NCBI GenBank assembly: GCA_038049695.1
Contig: CP142456.1
Location: 18,070,501 to 18,134,500, forward strand
Length of the DNA stretch: 64,000 nt
Source of the DNA: Cinnamomum chago
Lineage: Eukaryota > Streptophyta > Magnoliopsida > Laurales > Lauraceae
Direction of reading: 5' to 3'
The notes under the pieces were generated by a model. That model was not told the origin of the DNA and did not search any database. It saw nothing but the letters and a program-made list of their open reading frames with translations. The first letter of the stretch is position 1; each line of letters opens with the position of its first letter. Position numbers and translations under genes: made by a program. Shown one piece after another: positions 22,621-33,423 of the stretch.

Positions 22621-23650
22621 GTCCAGAATCTCAGACTTTCGAATTCTGTTCCATTTCATTTCCATTATTCTTCCCCCACTAAACCTGCAAGAGAATGGAG
22701 CCACCATGCTCCCATTCACCACATAATCTATTCATTACTCAATTATCATTCAATTTAAACAAAAGACTCAAATCCATGTGAAAGAAGAATAAAAACATGA
22801 AAGATAGATTTCCTTCAACTCAATGGAAATAACAATATGAACTTCCAAATTAGTGCTTATACTTGCCTCAATGTAGCCTTCTACGCTCTTTCTCTAATCT
22901 TTTGCTCAAATTAACCCAAAATCCCCAAAGATCAAACACTAATCACAAAACACATGGAAATGCTAATGAATATGCAAATATGACTCCAAGAGAGTCCATT
23001 GACTTGATTTCAATTCAAAAACACAAAGAAAGATGGGTTTGATTCTTACCTCAACAAGAAATCCGAAAATGAAGGTTGGAGATTATGATTCTTGTCAAAG
23101 ATTGAAGGTGAAGAAGGTGGAGAAGATGAAGACTCCAAATCCTTGTCTCTCAACCACATGCACAAAGATTTGAGAAAAGAAGGAGGAATGGAAAGGAAAA
23201 TAATGGGGAAGAAGACTCTCTCTCTCTCACTCTCCCTTTCTCAAGATGCAATTACAAAAGAATGAAGAAGATAAGGATGGGTTCTTTTAAGGGTGTCTAA
23301 TTTGCAAGGAAGTCCAGTGGTTTTATGTATTTCCATAATGAGTCAATTGATGGCCCACTTCATTAACGGTTGATCAAATGAAAGAAAGCTTAATACGAAA
23401 ATCGACGTGCTCAACGAGACACACGCGATGATGTCAAAATGATGTGCGTATGATGGAATTTGGGAATATCATAATTTACATAAACTACCTTAATTAGTCA
23501 CTAAGTATGATTAAATTAACTAAAACACAATTAATTAGCATTAAACAAGATTAGTTCGAGTTGGGGTGTAACAGGTAGAGTCCTTTGGATAATTTGGCAA
23601 TGCTGGGAGGGTCTGTTTGTTGTTGGCAGATGGGGAAGGATGGTGGGACG

Positions 23651-25100
23651 TAGTGGCGGACCCTGTGATTGTTCTTTGGGTGAGGCAAATAATGATCAAC
23701 TAAAAAAGTGTACCATGCTTTTTGCTAGAATTTTTTGACATTAACACTATAACCAACATACCATTCTCTCATCAAAAGTCATTTCAACTCTAAAACAAAA
23801 GTTTTTACAATTGTCGTTGATGGTTTTCAATCTTAAAATAACATCTACACATTATTCTTTAGAAAATGTCAAACTTACGCGGAACTCAACTATGCACAAC
23901 AATTATTGAAGATATGACAATGAAAATGTTATGATGTTAATTAGAACTACAAAAAAGTATTACATGGACAAAAAATGAATCTAACTTTGATTTTAGATAC
24001 TCGAACAACCAAACTTACACTATCCTGTTTCACTCTAATTTATATGTCAAATCTAATGCTCAATGGAGATCACCGCAAATTCAAAGTGAGTATAGGTGTG
24101 TCTCCATTCAAGGTGAGTACGTGTGTGGAAGAAAAAAACTGAATCTAAGAACATTTTATATTCAAAACTTTGTGGTAGTGGACACCCGTCCTTTCCATTT
24201 TCACTTCCTCAATGCCTCTTACTTGTCGAAAACAGGAGTGAAATTCCATTTTTGAATCATAGTGGGGGTAGGAAGACATGATAATTTAGAACATCAAGTT
24301 TAATATACCTTTATAAAACTAGTCATTCCTCAATCCCTTCATTTTTTTTTTCTATTTCCATAATAGACTTACCAAAAAAAATTGCATAGGGATCAATTCG
24401 ACGACACATTTCTAATGACCAAAAAAGACCCACTAACAAATGACCCACCATTGTTAGCCTACATTCAAGTATCAAATAATCCAATTCAATTATACATAAA
24501 AGTGATAGAATCCTATTTGGGGAAAAAACAATAGAGAATACGATAGCACCTACATACAACCCTAACAACCTAATAACATGAGTGGATTTGGTCGTCTTAA
24601 GATTTATAGACACGCTAAGATTTGGTGATTTAGGTAGGGGTTAGGGTTTGGATTGAAATTTAGAGATTTAGGGTTTGAAACTAGAATTTAGGGACTAGGG
24701 GTTCAGATTTAGGTACGATGATCCCGATTTTTGAAGAAATAATTGAAAGTCTTTTATAAAACTCTTGATTCTTAAAATCGAACATCGACAGTCCACGTCC
24801 CTTATCTTTGCTGCTATCGGACAAGAATTTTGTGAATTACAAGAATTTTGTAAGTTATATTAGTTTAGTAGGATAATGAATTCCAAGTCTAATAAGTCGA
24901 CACCCGAATTTGAACCGGGGAAAAAGGATTTGCACTTCGATTAGGATTATAATAGATTAGGGGAGGGAGAGAAAGGTACATGATTTAATTATTTAAGATT
25001 ATTTGAAATAGAGAAAAAAGGTTAACTGATGAGTTATTGAACATGCATCTGCACAGAGACCAATAACGAAGAGCTATACTGGCGTGGACTCGCAAAGAGA
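23651..25100. other. Intergenic DNA, no gene recognised
   Basis: The AGTGGCGGACCCTG word at 23650 resembles the end of hAT-type repeats, but a partner end was not found. At 24630-24720 there are several degenerate TTTAGGG-like words, too scattered to call an interstitial telomere tract. Confidence 0.4.
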
Positions 25101-26165
25101 ATAAATAGCATTTTCTTTTCCGCACATGTGGCGATTGTTTACTGTTTAGACAGATGTGTATGGGGCATGGCTGGGTCTGTTTACCCTTTAGACAGATGTG
25201 GATGGGGCATGGTTGAGGGGCCATGGGGCATGATGAATCTCTGCAAATTTCAAGAGGTCATCGAAGCATGGTGCGGGAGCTGAAGGCTTGCTGGGTAAAG
25301 GAAGAAAACCTTGAGGGGGTAAAGGAAGAAAACCTTGAGGGTGGAGCAGAGGTCGAGGTTGTGAAGTTGCAGTGGGGGGAAAGCGAGAAGAAGAAGGATG
25401 TGCAGGAAACGAAAAAGGTGGAGGCATTTCAAGACTAAGAAAAAAAGGGGTACTTGGATCTACGCTCACACAAGGTGCGAAACCCTACCAATCGAGAAAT
25501 CAGCAAAGAAAACCCTACAAAACCTCATTTTCCGGAACAGAATCGAGAAACCAGCAAAGAAAGCCAATACCGACCGATATTGAAGATCAATATCACTACA
25601 GAGATTGGAGCTCGATCGAGGATCGCTGGAGAAGAAGCTCCCCGGGGATGGAGTATGCATAAGTAAGACAACGTTGCAATGGTTTCTTGTATATTTTCCT
25701 GTCTGGGCCTCTTTCACTAGTACTATAATAGAATGACGAGAAAATAGAATAGCTGCACGAAAATAGAACGACGCTCTTCGCCGGGACCGGAGGAGGATAG
25801 CTATCGCCGTCGCGTTGCCGCCGTGCCGTGCCCGGAGAGGAAGGAGACGAAGAAATCCGGACGGGTGCAGGCTTCTGGTTGCAGGTTTTTGTTACAGAAC
25901 CAGGAAGAAGAGGACGACCTGGGGTGTATCTGGCCAGGTCGGGCCAGTTTTGGGTCGGGCTGACCTGACCCGTGCAGCTGAGCCTAGAAGCACATCAGGT
26001 GACGCCATCAGGGTTTAAACAGGTATGAGTAAGGCTTCGAGATTGTTTTGCTGAAAAAAGAAAAAGAAAAAAAAGAGGTGATTTGGGTACACTCTCTCCT
26101 CTTCAATCCGGCGTTTGGAAGGTTGTAAACACTGAGAAAGTTGTTTTTGTTTGTGATCTGGTAAT
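25101..26165. other. Upstream region of the PPR gene with two small tandem duplications
   Basis: A 42-bp unit containing TTTAGACAGATGTG is duplicated near 25145 and 25187. A 24-bp unit with TAAAGGAAGAAAACC is duplicated at 25296 and 25320. A GC-rich stretch at 25770-26000 may be part of a promoter or an unrelated gene remnant. Proline-rich and lysine-rich open frames here have no recognisable domain. Confidence 0.4.
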
Positions 26166-27362
26166 ATGATTTGCACTTCCATCAGTCGTTTCAATCTCTA
26201 CCGATGCTTCTTCAAAAAGATCTTCCTTTTTCAACCACGCTCTTCAAAATCACAACTTTTCAAATACCCATCTCTTATTTCCCCTTATTCTTCAAAACCC
26301 AGATCCCAATTTACAAGATCCAGATCAAAAAGCAAAGCACAAGCACAAGCATTAGCAGCAGCAGCACAAGACCTATTTCAGCAGTCCCTCTCTCAGCTTC
26401 CTCCAAGATTCACCACCCAAGATCTTTACAAGGCCCTCTCCCTCCAGAGAGACCCCAATGCCTGCCTCCTTCTCTTCAATTGGGCCTCCCAACAACCCAG
26501 ATTCCGCCATGATGTCTCCACCTTCCTCATCGTCATAAAGAAGCTTGGCGCAGCCCAGCTGCTCGACGAATTTGATGCTATTGTCAGCCAAGCTCTCTCC
26601 CTCTCCGTCACCTCTGAAACTCTATTCAATACCATCATCTATTTCTACACCGAATCACGCAAGCTGTCGAAGGCGGTATCGGTCTACAAGCACATGAAGA
26701 AGTGCAAAGACCCCCATTGCCGCCCTTCTGTCCGGACCTACAATCTGCTCTTCTCTGCGATGCTGAGCCGTGGAACCAATTCATACATCAACTACATGTA
26801 TATGGAGACAATTAGGTGCCTCTTCAAGCAGATGGTTGATGATGGGCTTGAGCCGGATGTGTTCTCCTTGAATGCCATGATCAAAGGATATGTTCTTTCT
26901 CTCCATGTGAACGATGCACTTCGGATATTTCATCAGATGGGGGCGGTTTATAAGTGTTTGCCTAATGCTTTCTCGTATGATTATCTTGTTCATGGGCTCT
27001 GTGCACAAGGGCGGTCGATGAATGCTCAGGAATTGTATGGGGAGATGAAGAGTAAGGGGTTTGTACCGAGCAGGAAGGCATATAATTCGCTTGTGAACTG
27101 TTTAGCTATTGGTGGGGAGGTCGATGAGGCAGTGAGGTTTCTGTGGGAGATGGAAGAAATGAAGCGGGCGGTGGATTCTATTACTTACCAAACCGTGGTG
27201 GATGCTTTAGGAAGGCAGGGGAGGGTCGAGGAGGCAGTGAGGTTGCTGAGGGAGTTGAGGGAGAAGGATATGTTGGATGGACAATTGTATGGGAAACTTA
27301 TGCATCTTCTTCAAGATGATTTTGGTGGATCCGATGGAAGAAACGGGTTTGGTGAGAGGTGA
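26166..27362 (+). CDS. Pentatricopeptide repeat (PPR) protein, probably organellar
   Basis: An uninterrupted 398-codon frame. Residues 1-60 are rich in Ser, Arg, Lys and Phe with almost no acidic residues, like a mitochondrial or plastid targeting peptide. Residues ~152-186, 233-262, 268-302, 304-338 and 339-370 fit the 35-residue PPR helical hairpin, for example FSLNAMIKGY, KAYNSLVNCL and ITYQTVVDALG. P-type PPR proteins bind organellar transcripts and guide their processing, stability or translation. No E, DYW or SMR extension is present, and the C-terminus is short. The absence of introns is typical of PPR genes. The start is the first in-frame Met before the basic leader. No stops or frameshifts are seen, and it is the only clearly intact host gene here. 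The exact orthologue was not identified. Confidence 0.88.
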   Translation: MICTSISRFNLYRCFFKKIFLFQPRSSKSQLFKYPSLISPYSSKPRSQFTRSRSKSKAQAQALAAAAQDLFQQSLSQLPPRFTTQDLYKALSLQRDPNACLLLFNWASQQPRFRHDVSTFLIVIKKLGAAQLLDEFDAIVSQALSLSVTSETLFNTIIYFYTESRKLSKAVSVYKHMKKCKDPHCRPSVRTYNLLFSAMLSRGTNSYINYMYMETIRCLFKQMVDDGLEPDVFSLNAMIKGYVLSLHVNDALRIFHQMGAVYKCLPNAFSYDYLVHGLCAQGRSMNAQELYGEMKSKGFVPSRKAYNSLVNCLAIGGEVDEAVRFLWEMEEMKRAVDSITYQTVVDALGRQGRVEEAVRLLRELREKDMLDGQLYGKLMHLLQDDFGGSDGRNGFGER

Positions 27363-27994
27363 GCTTATTTGCAGTTTTGGCTTGTTTGTGAGATATTTAC
27401 TCATACTCAATGGATGATAGATGTGTAATTTTAATGTGATTAGATTCTAATCCGGTGATTGGAATCACAGGAACGGTGGAAAGATGAATCCTGTAATTAG
27501 TGCTTTTCCTTTTTGGTTAATAGTCAGGTGATTGATCATGTTCTGATTCTTGATAATTCCAACTTATTGAGAGAGATCAATTTGAACCCTTTTGATGGAT
27601 GTGATTGATAATGGCCTCCAATATGTTAAAAAATTCAAATCCTTTCTAGAGACTGGCTTGACAAATTGTTGCAAGCCATACTTTAGTTCTTCGTTACTTT
27701 ATATGTGTGCAAGCCAGGGAGAGCAATAAATTGTAATGAGTAAATATGGTCCAGCACTCCAGCTTTTAAAGGGTTTTTTTTTTTTTTTTTTTTTTTTTTT
27801 TGTTGTTGTTGTTGTTGTTGTTGTTGTGGTTGAGATGGCCACAAAATGTGTTTTTTTTTTTTGGTGAGGTCTAGCAATGAACCTGCCACTACATATTGTG
27901 TGAATTAATTTGTATTATCCTGGCCATTGTTTTCCAACAAATCAAATAATAATAATAATAAATAAAAGGGAAAAAATGATTCAGTCTTCCTTCT
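27363..27994. other. 3' flank of the PPR gene
   Basis: Noncoding, with no clear polyadenylation cluster that I can fix. It separates the PPR stop from the first recognisable CPL3-like exon by about 630 bp. Confidence 0.5.
27773..27828. repeat. Poly(T) and (TTG)n microsatellite
   Basis: About 28 T residues are followed by nine TTG units. A simple-sequence tract, possibly the tail of a retroposed element on the minus strand. Confidence 0.9.
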
Positions 27995-29288
27995 CGCGTT
28001 AATGAGTTGGAGAAGGGAGCCAAAGAGAGGGAATCTGAAGTGAATGAGAAAGAACCTGAGAAGGAATCAAAAGAAAAGGAATTTGAGAAGAGGGTAAGAA
28101 GCTTTATAGGATGTAACTGTAAGCAATGCGGAGAAGTTAATGTCTGCTTAATTTGGATCTTTGTGGTTCTTTTGGCTTGATAAACAGTTTAATTGGAACA
28201 TAATTTTATAGTGATTGGTGGGGTTAATTTGTGTTGGTTGGTTTGTTGTAGATCTTTTCAGAGCGTGTGTTCTCAGCTACGGCTTGCTTTAGAAAGCTTA
28301 CAGCTGCTTATATTAGAGACTTTTATTCCAATAATAGATGAGCTTATTGAACAAACATTTTGAAGAGTTTGAGATCTTCACTCTGTAAGATGGGTTGAGC
28401 TGGAAAGTTGAATTTCTTTTGGTTCTGATTATCTTTTGTATTTGCTCAAAATGTTGAACCCTATTTTAATGTAATATTTTAAAATTCAAAATTTTCTGTG
28501 TTTAATTCAATCTCTGATGTTTGGGTAACTCGCAGCAATATGAGGAAAACAAACAGAATAAGGATGAATTATCAAGTTCAGGCATATAAACACCGAGTGC
28601 CCTTTAACCTTTTGTAGGTTATTTGATATTTTGAAAAAACAAGATCCTGCTATTTTCTCTCCCAAGCAGATGATATTATTCAAGTTGAGATTGTTGAGTG
28701 GATAATGCGAGTGATGGTTTGATTTCTTAAAAGAAAACCTCAGTTTGGAGCCTGGTGGTGGTAATAATGGATAGGATATTTCCAAGTTTATGAAACCAGA
28801 ACAACCATTTGTCACAGAGCAGATGGCTGACACGTGACAATTTCTCATTCGACGCCCTCCAGGCAAGAGACTGGAGACTGGAGACTGGAGAAGGAGGTTA
28901 CTACATTGCATTCCTAAAACAGATGCCCTCAATGTTTCAAGCCATCAACATAAATTTAGTCAAGACATCCTTTATTTCAAGTAATCTACTACCGAGCCCA
29001 GTTCCTTCAGAGGAGCATTATGATGATGGTGATGGGATTCTCATGATGAAGTTTCTAGCTCTGGTGTTGGTAGCGCCAAAAAATGTTGTAGCTTCTGATC
29101 AGAATGACGATCCTCAGCCTGTTGATAGTAGGTCATCTAAAAATGACCTCGGAGGGATCATGAGTTCCACGAAGCATAAAGTTAAAAGTTGTTGATGAGT
29201 ATGTGCTTGATGGCCATACCTTGAAAAAGCAAAGAAACAGTTTAATGGATTCCGGGCTTTTTAATACTTCGAGAGTGATGTGGGAGTG

Positions 29289-31004
29289 GCTAGTGTTGGA
29301 AATAGGTGGGTCTCATGGATAGGCTTTCAAAACTTTTGACTCACTTGACTCGGGAATGAAGTACTCATCATGCCATAAACACCATCCAGAAGGCTATAAA
29401 CCCAATCCAGGATCCATGTCCTCAATCTCAGCCATCATAATTAGTAAATAAACTTATCAAGAAGATAGAACAACAACCAACAAGCATCCATCAAATCTAC
29501 AACATACAAGGAAGTAGATTATACCTTTGGAGCTCGGTTGTGCTCTAATGGAGAAGTTGCGTCTTTCTTTGATGATAAAACTTTTTCACGTATCAAATAA
29601 GAATCTCTAAGCCCTTTTGATCTTCCACGCTATGACCCTTTATCAGATCTTTTTTCTCAAGAAGATGGGTGAGATTTCTAAGAGAAAACCCTACTAAAAA
29701 CTCCAAGGAACTATAACAGAACTAGAAGAGAAAGAGGAGAAGGAAATTTGTGCAACTCTTACACTAGAGAAGGGGCTGGGCGTGGGATCCTATATTGGAC
29801 GTCCAAGGGGGATTCTTCCCCTTTATATAGCCTTCAAAACTCCTTTTCTTTCTCTCTTACTAATTGCATAAGAAGTCTTACTTCCATACAAATTAGTAAC
29901 TTCTTATATTATTATTACCACTATTAGAAGTCTCACTTCAAATAGAAATGGTAAGTTTCTAATTCCTTTCCTTTTGGAGTTCAAGTAGAATTAGTAATGA
30001 TCCAATCTTGAGCTAGCGTGGGGACCACTAGGGATTCCAAAGAAAGCTACCTCCAACTGAGGCACGCGACCCCACATCTCATGTGCAATCCGGGCCCACA
30101 GTTAATTGCAAATAACACCACTATATAAACGCAATTGCACTCCAGTCTTAAGAATAAATTACAATGAAGACCCTAAACTTTTCAATTACCATAAGTAGGC
30201 CCCTCCATCATTATCCATGGATCAATTGGAATAAATCTGTTTCATCCAATCTTAAATCAACATCTTATTATCCTTGAGCCCCAATTAATCACAATGATCA
30301 TCAGTACCATCCAATTAACTCTTAATCGAGATGGGTGCGCACTTACTAATGATAAATCCATTAATTGACACAAGAGGATAATATAGATAGATTTCATTTT
30401 GATTGTTGGATGTTCCCACAGTCCTACTGCCATATACCTAAAACACCGAGGTGTTGACTTACAGTTGGCCTCACTCATTGGTGACTCAAAGCAAATGAAT
30501 AAATAAAAACTTGAGTTTATCAATGTCTCAGGATTGAAAGCCTATTGCTAGGGAATTATGAGAGCAATCATTAAAATCGAGACAATATTTCATAAGGTGC
30601 TTCTCATGGTCCTTCAATACATCCAATGTACCAGTACTATGATCTAGAATCTTACATTCTAATGATCGAGACAAATCACACTATCTCATAGTGATCAAAG
30701 TGCTGAAACCTTTTCAGATGAGATGTTCAGTCTCATCACTGGTTGTGAAGATGTTTTTAAGTATAAGATTTGTGACACATGTTTCCCGTATGTGGATCTC
30801 ATCCATATACATACATCACATATAATATACTAATGGGACCCGGTTCATCTCATGAACCATTATGTCATATATATTGGTCATATGCATTAAGTAATAAAAC
30901 ATCATTCATCTTATGAAAGAAAAACATGATTTTATTAATAAATAAAGAAATTAATCATTTATTACATCAACTGATGGATTGAGACCATATAATCTAACAA
31001 CTAG
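29289..31004 (-). mobile_element. Solo LTR (29294-30999), copia-like, TSD GCTAG/ACTAG
   Basis: It starts TGTTGGAAAT and ends ATCTAACA. The flanking 5-mers differ by one base. On the minus strand it starts TGTTAGATTATATGG and ends TTTCCAACA, usual for copia LTRs, with CTATATAAAG at about 29830-29821 as a TATA candidate. It splits a CPL3-like exon. A second family member is at 37008. Confidence 0.8.
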
Positions 31005-31442
31005 CAGAAATGAACAATTACTAGAAAGTATGGAAGATGATGTTAGTAAGTCTGAGAATGGAGAAGTTGGTTCTATTAATAGAAATGACACTAATGCCAA
31101 TTTGAATGGGGCAAATGGTGGCGGCCAGCTGTTTGCAGTGACAGATAATGTGGGCCTGTTTCATTTCCTTCTTTGTCGAAGGATATTAGTGTGAATCCAA
31201 CTATGCTTATGCATTTAATTAAAATGGAACAAGAGAGATTGGCTGTAGAGAGTTGGCAGAAGCCTGCAAATACAGTCCAGCCTCCTTCATGCTCAAGTGT
31301 ATTACCTGATTTAGGAAATGTTACTTCCTTCAAGCCCTCGTTACTAGAGCAAATACCAATACCGATTGAAAAATCTAGTGTGCACACAATTGTTTCCTGT
31401 CTGTGTTGCTATTTTTTCCTGCAACTTCAAAAAATTTTCCAG

Positions 31443-31811
31443 GTCAGTGATAGTCATATTTCATCAAAATAGAAAAGTTGACCAATGGCGCACCATCTTA
31501 CATGTTATGACTCATCAGATTCCTTCCTAGGACTTTGGTTTTTTTTGTTTTTTTCTCATTTCTTTTTGAATATCCGTCTATTCGATTATTTCCGGATCTC
31601 CTGACCAATGATGGGAATGAACAAATTCCAAAAGATATTGGAAAACTGCAAATTACATCTTATAGGCTCCTATCCTTGGGCTCCAGCATCCTCATTAATT
31701 GATTATGTAACATTATCCAAACTCTAAAATGAATTATAAAGATCCTTCATTAGAAACAGCATGTGTTAATGGGTGTACACTCATGGTTGAAGTGTGCACT
31801 TCATCTAGATT
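31443..31811. other. CPL3-like intron remnant
   Basis: It follows a GT donor at 31443. I see no gene or repeat boundary before the LTR at 31817. Confidence 0.45.
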
Positions 31812-33423
31812 GTATGTGTCACATCCTGGTCCCGAATCACCCTAGTCTAGAGTAATCCCCGAGGTGTGGCACACGTGCTCCCGTGATGCTGTACCTGTCT
31901 CGAGCCAAATACAACACACGAAGTAGAGAAAACAACTATTCCACATGTGAGTCTAGTTCACTAACATAAATGAATAACATTTAAATATAGCAGAAGTTGT
32001 AATTTCATTAACAGAAAGTATCATTTTCCATTCAATTTAGTTAAACATTTAAGTTTGATACAAAAGAATTATACAAGTATATACATTAGTTTACAAAAGA
32101 GGGATCAATGAAAGAACCCTATACATCCACTACCAAAAATATATTCAAAAGAACTACATGTGACCCACACAAAAATGGGCTAGCCACACGAACTATGATA
32201 TCTCTCAAATTGTAACACGCTCTCCGGGGAAAGTAGAATCTAAACTGACCCTTGTTCTGGCCACTCTTCTAATCCTGGAGGTACCTCTTGGGTAACCTCC
32301 TGTCCCTCCGGGGTCTCTTTAGGACTGGGAGCTGTACCTGCATCTCTGACACCAAATGTAGTATCTCAATACGACGATTTAGCAAGTATAGGCAAGATTA
32401 AGGAATTACATAGTGTTGCAAATTGAATTTAAGATATTTAAATCAATAGATGTCAATGATAAGTATCAACTTTGCAGATTGTGCAAAAATTGAATAATTA
32501 TGCTAGTAAATCAATTAATAAGAAAACATACTAATTTGACTACTACTTTAAGCTCATCCTCTCAAAAGAGAGCAAATCTAGTTGGGATGTCACCAGTTGC
32601 CCGGCCAAAGGCTAACTGGCTACCTGATTCTGGAGTTCCGGTGCTCCAGATGACTTACTGCAGTAGTCTCTAATAAACTAAACCAAGTTCAAACCCCGTC
32701 GGGTATCACAAGGTCGAAGCTATGTAGTGTTGACTCAATCGAATCAAAATAATCGAAATAATAAGTAGATTTGAGTGAGTTTGTATTTCAAACTGTCTAT
32801 AATCAAAATCAATGCTAATCATATATCACAATATGCTTACTTAATCCACATTTCTAATAATTACTGAATCGATATACAACACTTGAAGAATTACGGAAGA
32901 AATGTAATAATTGGACCTCAAGAATATAGATAATGCAATAGATCTACTAATTATGATTGATATACAAAAATGAAAGTGTACTTCAATATGAAATGCAATA
33001 ATTTAAGGAATCAAGGAATTTACTAGTCAATTTAGTCTAATCCTCTATTGTTTCTTCACCATCCAATTCGATATACATTTAAAGAACTTCTACCTAGTGT
33101 CACATTTTAATAAAAGGTTCATTAAATTAATATCCATTGCATGGTGATAAAGTCCTGATTTTTAGGGCTACTCAAGTTCCTAGGGCTTCAATTAGGCAAC
33201 TAAGAGGTTAGGGTATCGATTCATGGCTCTAAGAGGGCTTTTGAAATAATAAAATAAAAAAAAATGGAAATTCATGGAAGGTCGGTCAGCTGGCGGTGAC
33301 CAGGCGGCTGCGCAGGCGGTCAGCCGCCGGGTAACCGCTTGGTGACTGCCCAATCTGCAGGAAATTCACCCTGCTGTTAATCTGACCGACTTCAGGTCGG
33401 TCGACCATCAAAGAAGCCGGCAA

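Larger units (their letters stand above)
20774..23578 (-). mobile_element. Solo LTR (20779-23573), TSD GGTAG, family also at 31817
   Basis: It starts TGTCACATCCCGG and ends GGGGTGTAACA, with GGTAG at 20774-20778 and 23574-23578. Read on the minus strand it starts TGTTACACCCC and ends GGGATGTGACA, a form common in plant Ty3/gypsy LTRs of the Tekay/Del type; that lineage is inferred. No internal domain remains. A second copy with the same ends lies at 31817-36750. Confidence 0.85.
18207..23650 (-). mobile_element. L1-type LINE, truncated and split
   Basis: On the minus strand, from high to low coordinates: an ORF1 N-terminal region (23650-23579), a 2.8-kb LTR insertion, ORF1 with its zinc-knuckle region (20778-20101), the ORF2 endonuclease (19331-18899) and the linker before RT (18691-18207). 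The gypsy element starts at 18206, so the RT palm and the 3' end of the LINE are absent from this side. Frames are broken in several places. Confidence 0.75.

Noticed and set aside
24620..24720. Interstitial telomere repeat (TTTAGGG-like words)
   Set aside because: Only scattered degenerate units; no run of consecutive TTTAGGG.
25188..25469. Pro-rich minus-strand open frame upstream of the PPR gene
   Set aside because: No recognisable domain and it covers a 24-bp tandem duplication; not enough support to call a gene.
26171..26512. Alternative plus-strand frame inside the PPR gene start
   Set aside because: Out-of-frame shadow of the PPR coding sequence.
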